Shown one piece after another: positions 22,874 through 33,878 of a stretch of DNA of 64,000 bases. Source of the stretch: Pyricularia pennisetigena (Eukaryota > Ascomycota > Sordariomycetes > Magnaporthales > Pyriculariaceae); assembly GCF_004337985.1 (NCBI RefSeq), contig NW_021940923.1, forward strand, positions 186,001 to 250,000. Direction: 5' to 3'. A program made the position numbers and the translations under genes. Numbering within the stretch: position 1 is the stretch's first letter; each line of letters begins with the position of its first letter. The notes under the pieces are model-generated. The model was not told the origin of the DNA and searched no databases. It saw only the letters and a program-made list of their open reading frames with translations.

Positions 22874-25800
22874 GTTACCCGAAAGGGAAATGCCTTGTAT
22901 AATGCATTCGTCGATGGGAATTTGTCCCAGTAGCAATAGTTGAAGAGCACACATGCTTTAGCCATGAAGTTTTGTACTGCTGTTTTTCTTTTTCTGTTTT
23001 CGGAGTTGAGGGTGTATGGGGAACGGCTCACGTGTTTGCATTGGAAGGGCGATGATTGCATCCATACTGGCGTGTTTGATGATCGACACTAGTCTACAGG
23101 GTAGTAAATAAGACAACCCTAGCAAAGGGCAGCTTAATGGTGGCCTGGATTGACTTTCCCTCGACCTTCTCAGGCCCATTTTGACAATGCAGCGGTGGCA
23201 TGGTTGGTTGCAATGGAAATGACCCAATCCCAGGAAAAGATAAAGGTTGTCACGGGATGTTCAGCCAAAAGCCTTGGCCCTGCAAGGACCAAGCCTGCCT
23301 TGCATGTTCGTCAGGGTTTTCCTCCGCGTCGGGAAGAGAAACGTCAGGAACGGGAAATCGGCAAAACCACGGGCGGCAGACCATAGCAAGCAAGCCTTGC
23401 AAGTATGGTTGTATGGCTGGGTGACACATTGAGGGGGGTTAGCAATAACCAACCATACTTGACACTTGCCACACTATTTTTTATTTAATCTTTTCTTCTT
23501 TACGTATACGGACTATATTTGTACGTGGCTTGGTGACTACGTGGCAAAGGAAAAGAAGCTTCCATCAGCTAATAATATGTGCTCTGTTCTGGAGCGGTCT
23601 AGATGGTCTTTTGCTTTCATTCATGCGGGCGACAGTGCATATGCTGACGGGAGGGGTCATGTGGTTGTGGGGATTTTTGCTCTCTCGTACGTGGGTAAAA
23701 CAAATGTGATTGTGACGAAATGCAGAAGCGAGAGAAGTTCTCCAGAAAAAAAGGGAAAAAAAAAGGATATGCGAATGCGATAGAAAAAAAACTCTTTGTG
23801 GCGAACAATTTGATTTATTTTTGTGTCGTTAATTGCGCACAGCAGAAAGGTGAAGAAAACGAATGATAAGACAAAAGCGGTCTAACGGTCATCAGGAGCA
23901 CCGATTGACGTATGTTGACTGTCTGTGTGCACGTCTAACGCGTTCGGTGAACTGCGATGAAGTCATAGATTGTTTTTTCTGTTACTTGGACCCAGCCGTC
24001 CTATAGGGGGTTCATTGCGGGGGGGGACAGCAGAAGCTCACGGGAGCTTACCCGGCACACAGGGGCAGGCAAAGCTGAAGGTGAGTGGTTGACCGCCCTG
24101 AGAGTTTTGACCAATCTTCAGCTTTACAGCTTTACAGCTTGATATAGGTATTATCAGGTATGTACCTACAGCTTTGTTCCAGCCACGGGAGCAATAAGCA
24201 ACCTGGTGGCATTTCTGCTTGCAGCTTTTACCCAAAGAGTCGATCACCCGCGTCGATCAGTGGATCCCTTTGTGTTTTGTCTTGGCTCACAAGTTTCAAC
24301 AGTGAATCGACCGATGAGCTTTACCATCAAAACATTGTTTTTGTTCTGTCAGCTGTCTTGTGCCCTTGGCTTGCGCACCGTTGAAATGGCGGGGAGTTTG
24401 CTGGTTCGGGAACGGGAAGGCTGTCGATCATTTTCTTTCCAACGTTTCTTCGTCGTTCTGTCCAACAGATAACAGAAGACAATTCAATCGGAGAGAATTG
24501 TCCGAACAAGGTAAGGTGTCTTTCGCAGGTCTTCTTGTTTTTGACTGTGATGTTTTGATCGATTTGTTTGTAGTGTTTCGACCAACTAATTAGCTAAATA
24601 TTACTTACTTGTGATGTCTTTCTCCCAATCAGTTGTGATAATGCCGTCTCGATGGCGTCAGTGATGAGTTTTCGATTGATAATGAGTCTTGCGAGTTGTG
24701 GTTGCCATTACCATACCGGCTGCAATCTTGTCATTCATCCGTATCGGGCACCAGAAAAAAAAACCCCCCGTCAGGGCCATAAATGTCGTGCAACCCACAC
24801 TCACTGGTCGCGTATTATCTTCCATCGAGTAAGAAACAATCACATCAAGCGTCCAGCGTCACAGTAAACCAATCCAAAAATATCGCGGGTGGACAAGGGC
24901 GGTCAACTCCCTGCCCCCGGCACTGCCCCGTTTATCGTTTCCCTTGTCGCCCAGTTAAAAAGAAGAGTAGGATAGCAAAGGCTTTTAAGCGGTATTAATG
25001 GAGACTTGCGTAGCAGCTCCCAGTAAGCACGTCACCGATTTGTCAAGGGAACCATACAAGTGTTTTTGTTCTTATCAGGTCGCGAGAAAAAAAAAATGAA
25101 AAGAAAGATATATCAATCCGCCATCGCATCTTACATTGGAATAAATAAACATTTTTTTAAAAAAAAAAGAGGAGCTGAGCTTGCCCTGCATCCCATTTGT
25201 TCTTAAAGTTCTAAATCCGTACGGCACCGTACGTACTATCGTCTGCAGCTTCTCCGCACAAATCTTGGCCCCCGCACGCCCATTTATCAGACCACAGCCA
25301 ACCACACCACACCTAAACCTACTGGACAGAAAAGCTGGGAAACCTTGACAAAGAAAAGAGCTGTGCTACTGAACCGAGAGACGAACCAGACCAGATAAAA
25401 ACTCGACTCTTCGTCCATTCTCCCTCTTCTTCAGATCGAGACCCTTCTTGACCATCCAAGGAAAAGGACCCTTGACTCTTTTTTTCTCTTGGTCCCTTGT
25501 TAACTCGACCACAAAAAGATCCGAGCAACAAATAACAAGCACCGCCCGTCCTAGCTCGGATGGACAAATTTTGATTCAGGAGGATTTTGCCTTCGTTCGA
25601 AACAATCGCCTATAAAAGAATTCCAAAAGAAGTAGCGTCGAACTTGCTATCGAAACTTTTGTGCCGTCATTTGGCCGCATCCAAGCGTCGCCGGCTTTAT
25701 TCGCCTTTATCATCGGGGTTTTTTTCTTCTCTTTTTTTTTTCTCACTATATTTTCAAGAACAAATCAGCAACCTCTCAAAAGATTGTAAGTTGTCCAACG

Positions 25801-26510
25801 CCCTCTCGAATGTGAGACAATGATTTAGCCTTCGCCCATACCTACTTGCATATTTGTCTTTTTTTTTTTTTTTCTCCCGGAATATCAGGGTCTAATACAT
25901 TGTCATAGTGTGTCGACAAATCAAAAACGACAACAAAGCATTTACTTTTTCCCCCAACCGTCATCGGACGTCAAGGCTAAATAAAAAGGAAGCTACTGCA
26001 CGATCAAGAGGGCATCACGCCAAAACCGCCGAAGATAACTGCAAGTTTACGCAAGTGGCGGGCCCAGCGACGCAAGATTACCGACGTGCTTAGTTTTGAT
26101 CCCATAATCTACCTTGCTCAACCTTGCCGAGGGGGGAAGAATCCAGGCTTGCCAGGAAATCAGGCAATCTCTGGCACGCGATTTGCCAGGATCAACTTTC
26201 GGGCTCAAACCCAAAACTGAATCCGGCAATCTCCTTGCTAAATCGGCGGCCTTGTTTTTGTGTTTTTTGTTCCATCAAAGCTAATCCCAAGAGGAGGCTT
26301 GTGTCTGAGTCGACGACAATTTGTTTTTCGTTTTTCTCTTTAAAATCTGGCCTGTCGCCAATCTCCGTCGGCACAATTCGTTCGCCGTGTCGTGCAACTA
26401 CTATCATCAAGAAGCAAGCAAAGTATAACTAATCAGCCGCCTACACTTGCAACTCACCACACGAATCACGCTCAACCATCCAAAGAATTCACTCTTGCAC
26501 CCACCATTCG
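22874..26510. other. 3.6-kb intergenic region with pyrimidine-rich end
   Basis: No reading frame here looks like a protein, and none could be joined by splice sites into one. A short imperfect tandem (agctttac) lies near 24119-24141. From about 25680 to 26500 the + strand has several T-rich tracts (e.g. 25725-25742 and 25858-25874) that fit a long leader of the gene starting at 26511. Confidence 0.45.
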
Positions 26511-27338
26511 ATGGGTACGACGTCAGTCTTCTCACCGGCAGCACAGTTCGGTCAACGCAGGACACAGTCTGCAAAGACATCACCAAACAGGACAAAAGCA
26601 CACCTGTCTGCTACACAACAAGATATCACCACCACCAACCTCACCACCACCAACACTGCGCCTACCCAACCACTGACCATGCTCCCACTTGACGCCCGCC
26701 CGGCCCCTCCAAACCGCATCATGTCGGCCGCCGTGGCACAACCACAACCGGGCAGCAACAAGCCACCCCAAAACATCACCGTGACAACCACAAACCTCTC
26801 AGACGACGACTATGATGAAAACACCGACTACTCCCCGCACCCTCACAACCTCGACCTCAACCTGGCAAAATATAGGCTCCTCGAATCCCAGCACGAGGCA
26901 CTCCTCTCCCACCTCGACAACCTGCAGCTCGCACGCAGGCCATCGTCGCAGGACAGCAGCGGGACGTCGCCGCCATCATTCCCGTCGCGACGGTCGTCGT
27001 CCGCGTCGTCGTACTACCGCCGCCGCTACCACAGCAGCAGCAAGCGCTCGTCGACGGTGGGCGGTGCCGCCTCGCCGATCCAGCACATCATGTCGGCGGG
27101 CCCGCTCGAGACGGTACCCGACGGCGACGAGATGTGTCTGTTTGGCGAGGACGAGCGCCGGCTGTTTGACGTCAACGAGGCCATCAAGCGCAGCCTGACG
27201 GAGCTGCTCAACTGCGAGCAGGCCAGGTCCGACGCCGCCTTCCGAACGCAGATCCAGAGCCGGTTGATGGAGACCGAGAGGGAGCTTAGGACGGGCAGGA
27301 GGAGGAGGAGTTGTGCGTCTTCGGTGGGGGAACATTAA
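26511..27338 (+). CDS. Uncharacterised protein with C-terminal helical segment
   Basis: An open frame of 275 codons. I do not recognise the family. The first 90 residues are Thr/Pro/Gln-rich and low in complexity. LDLNLAKYRLLESQHEALLSHLDNLQ (about 114-139) should form an amphipathic helix or coiled coil. A Ser/Arg-rich linker follows, then the segment most like a conserved domain: IQHIMSAGPLETVPDGDEMCLFGEDERRLFDVNEAIKRSLTELLNCE, and a second helix ending in RRRR. The start is uncertain: in-frame ATGs at 26679 (good context, gaccATG) and 26721 are alternatives, and the N-terminal part upstream may be untranslated. No introns are needed. GC-rich coding with strong third-position bias after about 26860 supports a real gene. 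Confidence 0.65.
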   Translation: MGTTSVFSPAAQFGQRRTQSAKTSPNRTKAHLSATQQDITTTNLTTTNTAPTQPLTMLPLDARPAPPNRIMSAAVAQPQPGSNKPPQNITVTTTNLSDDDYDENTDYSPHPHNLDLNLAKYRLLESQHEALLSHLDNLQLARRPSSQDSSGTSPPSFPSRRSSSASSYYRRRYHSSSKRSSTVGGAASPIQHIMSAGPLETVPDGDEMCLFGEDERRLFDVNEAIKRSLTELLNCEQARSDAAFRTQIQSRLMETERELRTGRRRRSCASSVGEH

Positions 27339-27469
27339 AACAAAATTTCACTTGTTGTTTTGATTATTACGCATGTTTCTTTTGTTTGAGATTCGGTTTC
27401 TGCATACGGTTCAAGCAGTCCGGTTTTATGCTATTCTTTTTTATGATTATCTTAGCACATAGCTTGGAG

Positions 27470-27496
27470 TTTTTTTTTTTTTTTTTTTTTTTTTTT
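27470..27496. repeat. Poly(T) run of 27
   Basis: Twenty-seven consecutive T lie about 130 bases after the stop codon at 27338. A second T-rich patch follows at about 27505-27517. It could be a slippage-grown 3' UTR tract. Confidence 0.8.
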
Positions 27497-28135
27497 CATT
27501 TCTTCTTTTTTTTTTTCCCCTATTCATTGAACAAATTCCATTGCATTGTTCTTTTTAATTTTCATGTGTGCGATGTTCACGCGTTGCTATTTAGCGTTGC
27601 AATCGCAACCTGTGCGCGAACCAAGGGGAGCGAAGAAAAAGAGAAGCAGAGATGGGCAAGAGGGATTGATTGTACATCAGACTGTTCTGAGGGGAAATGG
27701 GTAACAGCACAAGACTTCGCCGTTTCCCTCTGTTCGAATAATGAAAATCGTGGAAGGTTAAGATGCCGAGACGGCAACAGTTGAGAAACTGCAAGGTTCA
27801 TGCCTGAACAGTTGGGTATGTGTGTTTGCGATGGGACGGAAAATGGGTGGAAGGTTTAGGGGGGAAAAAGAAAAAAAAGTCAAGAAAAAGCCACGATACC
27901 ATTTATCACTACGAGCAAGAGAGCGTGTTTCATGGTTCCAAATAACCCAAAACAGAATGCAGATGTGAGGTTCCCTTTTGATGCAGCCCTGATGTTCTTC
28001 TGTTGGGGGCATGCGACCCGAGAGAGAAGACTGTGGCTGCCGATCATGACAGGGAGTCAGCCAGTCGAGCTGTGTCTGGTATTCCATTCACGGTCGTGTC
28101 GTATACAAAGACGAGAGGTCGATACATACACTCCC

Positions 28136-28136
<1 letters not shown>

Positions 28137-28169
<33 letters not shown>
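28137..28169. repeat. Poly(A) run of 33
   Basis: Thirty-three consecutive A on the + strand, the longest homopolymer in the window. On the minus strand this is poly(T), lying about 430 bases beyond the stop codon of the methyltransferase gene. No retroelement sequence was recognised next to it. Confidence 0.8.
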
Positions 28170-28171
<2 letters not shown>

Positions 28172-28599
28172 CGTCTACGGGCAGTATTTGCATAAACTCG
28201 TATATTGATGATGCGGCAAACACGAATGCTAGAGTGTTCGAAACGCAAGTGGCGATATCCATGGTTTACAAACTCCTCGCCTCCGCCTGCGAAACAAGCC
28301 CCTTTTTTTTTCCGACACGATAACGTTATGTATGCGATAGTAAAGCATTTGTCCCCCCGAACAACAAGCTCACACAGCCAAGAATCGGAAGGAGGTATGG
28401 CCAAGCTCCAAGAGTGAGCTTAATGATATGTCGTGAAACTTTTTAGCCACCCACTCCTCCGCGACAATCCCCCGCAATATATCGATCGTGACGAATTTTC
28501 CCCAAAATAGCATCCCCCTTTCCGCCCTTTCCCCCTCATTTCCCGCTCCCCTCTCAAACTCAACAACAGTCACCAAACTTGCGCAGGCGCGCACCACCT

Positions 28600-29860
28600 T
28601 TAAACCCTCCGTCCGAGCCGACAGATGTGAATGGGAACATTGTCCGGGAAAAACGGGCCCCTGGACCCATCGACGTCAAAGGCCACCTCCTCCAGGAGCG
28701 CAACGTCTCGGGACATGGCGACGGCGTCCAGAAACGCGGCGTAGGTGGCGCTGTTGCGCTCGGTGGCGGCGATGAGCACCTGCACGGCGGGGAACATGGC
28801 CACGAGGTCGGCGATGGTGGCGAGCAGCGGGGCCGCGAGGGCCGCGTCGTAGGTCACGTCGGCGCCCAGCACGAGGTCGACCGGCTCGCCGCCGTTCCAC
28901 CGCTCGTCCTCGGTCCCGACCAGCGCGTGGCCCCACTTGAGATCCATGGGCTGCACGGCTGCGGCAGCTGCAGCAGCATCACCACCACCACCACCACCAC
29001 CACCGTCTTGCTGGAGGCCGTTGAGGAACGCCCCCTCGGGCAGGTTGGCCACGACGTCGTCGCTGCCGTCCGAGGCCACCACGTGCGCCGCCCCCAGGTG
29101 CGCCGCGCACAGCATCGACAGGTATCCCGTGCCGGCGCCCAGTTCCAGCACGCGACGGCCCGAGACGAGCGAGTCGGCGTGCAGGCACAGGTACTGGCCC
29201 AGGTGCAGCGCCGCCTCCCAGGTGCGCAGGCCCGTCGTGCCGGACGCCGCGATCAGATGGCGGTTCTCGAGGAGGGTGATGCACTTGGTGCTACTGCTGC
29301 TGCTGCTGCTGCCGGGTTGGTCGAGCAGCGAGAGGTGGTAGGTCACGTAGCTCTTTTGCTGCGCCGCGGTCGCCTCTGACGGGGTAGGCTGCGACATGAG
29401 CGCCGTCAAAGCTGTTGCTAGGTCGTCCGAGATGCCCTGGCAGAAAATTCCGGTTTCGTTTGTTATGTTAATTGTTTGTAGCCGTCATGACAAGTCTCTG
29501 CTGTTTGGGTTGGTCCTATGCATCGCAGCGGATGGCATAAAAAATAAAAAGAAAAAAAAAAATAAAAAGAGTCGGCTTCGGCCAAAGACTCACTGAGACC
29601 ACACCAAGAGGTTTCGCAAATTTGTCAATTCATACATGCTCTTCCCAGTCCTCAATGCTGGCCTCGATCCGGCCCACGAGCTCCTTGAGCACCCGGAGCT
29701 GGTACCGGTGCGGAGGCGGGTGGGGCAGCGCTCCCGGCGCGAAGAGGCGCGAAAACAGTCGCGACTGGCATTCCTCTGTGCGTAGTGACTTTGGGCTTGG
29801 GTAGTCGAGCCGCTGTTCGAGCTGGAGGTACTGCCAGCAGAAGCGATCGAGTTCTGTCAT
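28600..29860 (-). CDS. Class I lysine methyltransferase, EEF2KMT/Efm3-like
   Basis: Two exons, 29636-29860 and 28600-29436, give 353 residues; the 199-nt intron has a GTATGA donor and TGCCAG acceptor with phase 0. Exon 1 codes MTELDRFCWQYLQLEQRLDY and a helical N-terminal domain. Exon 2 holds GTTGLRTWEAALHLG (about 141-155) and the SAM-binding motif VLELGAGTGYLS (about 171-182), then VDLVLGADVTYD, the catalytic-site motif of methyltransferase family 16. The GTTGLxTWxAALxL signature together with this N-terminal domain matches FAM86/EEF2KMT (yeast Efm3), which methylates a lysine of elongation factor 2. A lineage-specific insert of poly-Gly then poly-Ala and a poly-Ser run are odd but in frame and probably surface loops. 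The substrate is inferred from the family. Confidence 0.85.
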
Positions 29861-31428
29861 TTCTGCGTGGTAGCCGTGACTGATCACGGAAGTGACAAGG
29901 GGTTTGTTTAGCAGACTGGCTGTGACTTGTTTGCTTGCATCCTGGGGGGGAAATGTCGACTTTTTCTTCTCTTTGGTAACCCCACAAATCACACGTGACT
30001 CCCACAAAACCACCACCCGCTGGTTCTTGACATCCCATGACAACTGTGTGTCGCATACCTACCTATGTTCCAAGCATGGGCATATAGAAAGAAAACACCA
30101 AAAAGTCACAGTGTGTCAGTGCATAGAACAGGATTTTTGGTGCTTCGGCCCCAACTGCCCCGGAGACCGGGACAGATGAGCAATGGCAGTTTATTAATTA
30201 ATGCTTTATAAAAAAGCCGACTTTCTACAGAGGCTGCCAGGCCAAAACTTGGGTTGCTGTGTGTGTTTGTGTGTATCCGAAGTGTTTGTTTGAAAGACGC
30301 CGTCATCTTTGCGTCCTCCCCCTTCAACCCGCCCAGCTCTTCCAAACCATCTTGATGACGAGAAGGAGATGGCCAAGAGGTGTGATGAAAGACGACACAC
30401 ACGCACAGCAGGAAAAGAGTTAACGATGTTTTTAAAAACAAAAAAAAACGATAGAGAAGCAAAAAAAAACCAACAGATGTGGTTGGGCTGGCCCAATGCT
30501 GGACATGTGAAGCAAAGAAGCTCCATGTCCCCGTGTAACCTCTAAAAGCCAAGATTTTCGTCGTCGAGAACAATCAAAGGAAACAAAAAAAAAAAAAAAG
30601 CGCAAACACGAATCCAGAAGCCCCCCAATGTGACCGATATCGACTCGCGATGCAAGGGACCAAAGGGTGTTTCTGGTTGCGTGACAAAAAGGCAGACGCA
30701 AACATGAGAAAAAGAGTCGATCCAAAGCAAGTCCAAGGCAGGTAAAAAAAAACCCCCACCATGAACAGGAATAACAAGACTGCAAAGCCCAGAAGCACTC
30801 AGCCAGAATGGCCGCAGCTGGATAAAAAGAGAGAAAGAGACTTTTGTGTTTGTGGTCCTGCCCTCCCCTAAAAGTAGGAAAATGTGAGAGAGACAAAGAA
30901 AATAAACATCCGCCTATCATATCCCGGCATTGGGACTGAGGGAAATAACCCGCCCATAAAAGTTGATAAAAAGGAGTGAAGGAATGACGAAAACGAATCA
31001 ATGTTGAGCATGTCCGAAAATGAGTAGGGAGTAGGGAATGGATGTCACCATTTCGTCGGAGGATGCATTTGGACAGAAGCCACGGGCCGGCTTTCCGTGT
31101 AGCTGTCTCAAAGTTCCTTGCTTCCGGGGATGGCGAGAAGTAGGGGTTAAGTGGAAACAACGCTCAAGTGACTGGAGAGGAAGAGAAAAAAAAAAGACAG
31201 AATAAAGCCCCAAGATGCGTGATGTACCAGATGTGAGTACAAAAAAAAAGGAGCGTGAATGTAGACCGCCAATGCCGCATGGACTGACTTTAAGTCGAGC
31301 AAGCCAACTTTTAAGAAAAAAAAAAGAAAAAAAAAATAGTTGGAAACAAAACCACGAGAAAAAGAAATGCACAAGCAACAAACGACACGCGCACAACACC
31401 AGCAAAAAACACTTCCCTGCCCCCCTTC
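29861..31428. other. Intergenic region, methyltransferase / Zn2Cys6 gene
   Basis: It holds the methyltransferase promoter and the 3' region of the transcription-factor gene. It has many A-tracts on the + strand (for example 30582-30599 and 31315-31337), that is T-tracts on the minus strand. No coding sequence supported. Confidence 0.45.
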
Positions 31429-33878
31429 CTAACGCCGCTGTCCCAACGGAGAGCGATGATGGTCCGCAGCATGGTGGTGGTGCTCGGGAGCAGCGGCGGC
31501 GTGGTGGTGGTATCCCGAGCCCTGGTAGTGCGAGTAATTGTAGGCAGAGTGATGGCCGGCTGTGGCCGCCGCCCCATGGTGAGAGTGGTGCTGATGGTGG
31601 TGGTGGTGGTGGCTGCTGCTGCTGGGCGGCGGGGGCGTCGGCAGCGAAGCGTAGGCGCTGCCGGCGGCCATGGACGACGAAATGCCGCGTCTGTGGCTGG
31701 CGGGAGCGGGGCTGGAGCCCGACGCGGCGGTCGAGGGGCCCGCGTGGCCGTGGTACGGCGACGAGTTGGCCGAGTCGCCGTATTCGTAGCCGGCCATCGA
31801 GGGGCCGTGCATCGCGTCACTGAAGATGGCGTGGGGGACGTGGTTAGCAACTTCTGGCATGCCGGTGGTGGTGGTGGTGGTGGTGGTGGTGGTGGCGGTC
31901 GGTGAGTTGTCTGCCCGGTCCTGCTTGTGCTCTTGCTGCTGCTGCTGCTGCTGTTGCTGCTGAAGCTCTTCTTCATCTTCTTTGACCTCGCCTTCTCGGC
32001 TTCTCTGATCCTCCTGGCCACCGACGCTGCCGATGCTCGTCCTCGGCGTTCCCGAGGAGCAGGCTGGGCTGGTGGTCGAGGCCCGGTTGGAGTTTGGGCC
32101 CGGCGACGCCGAGGTTTCAGTCTTGACCATGTGCTGGACCGAATAAGGAGCAGCCGGGGGAGCAGCAGCATCTGCGGGCTGGGAGTGCGGGGAGGGGGAG
32201 TTGGAAGGGCTTGTGGTGAGACGCTCGTGCGGCAGCGCGTCGGGGGTGAAGTGACTGCTGCCGAGTCTGAGGGCCGTGGGCTGCGGCATGTAGACGACGC
32301 TGCAGGACTGGTGGCCAACCACGCCCGCTGGGGCTGCTGGAGGGTAAGGGTATTGAATGGCAGAGTAGCTCTGCTGGATGCCCTGCCCCTGATGGCAAAC
32401 ACCGGGGAGAGCCGCAAGATGAGCCGCAGACGGCATCGGCGCTGTCACAGCAGCAGCAGCAGCAGCAGCAGCAGCACCAGCCGAGACAGTGATGGCAGGA
32501 GCAGGCCGATGAACCAGGGAAGAAAGGTGGTGAGGATGATGAGGATGCTGATGATGATGGTTATGATGCAGGGCAGGGGCAGATGGATCCACGTACATGC
32601 TCCCAGCCGCTGGTCCTGACCTGCTGCTGCTCCTAGTCCCAGATGTGGACCCGCTGCTGCTGCCACCCCACGCGCCGTAGCTCGACATGTCAGCCATGGC
32701 GCCCGCATAGTACGGGGCGGCCGTCTGGTACTCGTCCTCGGTGGAGTAGCCGCTCCAGGTGCCGCTGCCTGCGGCGTAGTACGACGAAGACGCTGCCGCC
32801 GTCGGACGGCTGCCGTATCCGTTCGAGTACGATGGTCTCGGCTGGTACGGGACCTCGGCCGAGAGGTCGACGGCATAAGTAGGCATCTGCAGGGGTGGCA
32901 TGGAGCCCCGATGGGCGGCAGCCCGTGAAGCCTCCATGTTGTAGCCGACCTCCAGGTGGGGGTTTGGGGCTGTAGAGCTTCCGCTCTCGTTGGCGTGACG
33001 CATGTCAGTCAAGGTGGTTTGCACCTGGATCGAGTGAGGATGCATAGATTGAACCTGGAGTGAGTGCAGGACATGGGAATGCGTCGGAAGTTAGCATGGG
33101 CTTATTATTCAACTGCGCCTCTGGCAGTCTTCAGACTGGAAATATCTAGCAGGTTTACTGATACTTGCCCGTAGGAACTGGCAGGGTTCATTAGCTCCAG
33201 CATTCCTGCAGTTGATACACGGTTGACCACCGCCAGTGTCGCCGCTGCAGCGAATCTTTCTCTTGCGACAACGACCACACTACAGGAATAGCTCGGATTC
33301 TTAGATTAGTTTTTTTTTGCTAAAGATGCAGAGAAAGCGGGGAAGAAAGAACCAAAGTGACGTCGAGAACCCATAACGTCTGAATGCGGGTGCCCAACGG
33401 TTGTAAGTGGAACCAGGGTTAGGGTAAATCCAACAAGACAAAAAAAGGGGGTATGACGGGAAACACTCCCCAGCGGCACGGCACACAAGAACGGATTAAA
33501 AAAAAAAAATCCACAGACGGAAGACAGGGACAAGGGGAAATCGAATACGGGAACACGCCAACCAGGGCAAAGGGATTCACCACATACCGCCACAGCAATA
33601 CGCTTCCGTGTGGGCGTCTCACTAGTTTCCGAATGTCCGTCCGACATGATGGCAGATGTGGAAGCAGCCGCTGCCTTGTGCTCGTTCCCGTGGTGGTGAC
33701 CCAGAGACGAGGCTAATGCTGGCGAGGAGGTGGACGAAGAAGAGGAATAGGGTGTGGTGCCGTTTGTGTAGCTCGTGAAGGACGGAAAGGTCGAAGAGGG
33801 TGGGTAACCCGAGGCTCTATATCTCCTGCCGCTACCGCTTCTACTGCTGCTGTAAGAGGATGCGCGGCCGCTGAGCAT
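31429..33878 (-). CDS. Zn(II)2Cys6 transcription factor, low-complexity tail
   Basis: Three exons, 33588-33878, 33169-33279 and 31429-33054, give 675 residues. Exon 1 (97 residues) is Ser-rich and ends PTRKRIAVA. Exon 2 (37 codons) carries the whole binuclear zinc cluster: CGRCRKRKIRC then CINCRNAGANEPC, spacing CX2CX6CX9CX2CX8C, at about residues 98-130. Exon 3 begins VQSMHPHS after CQFLR. Intron 1 (308 nt) is GT-AG. Intron 2 (114 nt) uses a GC donor, G|GCAAGT, which is the only choice I found that keeps frame. Exon 3 is long and low in complexity: Tyr/Ser-rich motifs, His runs, Ala runs, poly-Gln and poly-Thr, and no middle homology domain was seen. It is expected to bind DNA in the nucleus; the targets are unknown. 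It is preceded by a very long gene-free region. Confidence 0.88.

Larger units (their letters stand above)
27339..28599. other. Convergent intergenic region with long homopolymers
   Basis: It lies between the 3' ends of the 26511 gene (+) and the methyltransferase gene (-). It holds a T27 run and an A33 run and no coding sequence that I can support. Confidence 0.5.

Noticed and set aside
31311..32417. 368-codon minus-strand frame overlapping the Zn2Cys6 gene
   Set aside because: Pro/Thr/Arg-rich frame shifted relative to the real exon 3; it arises from the same simple-sequence repeats.
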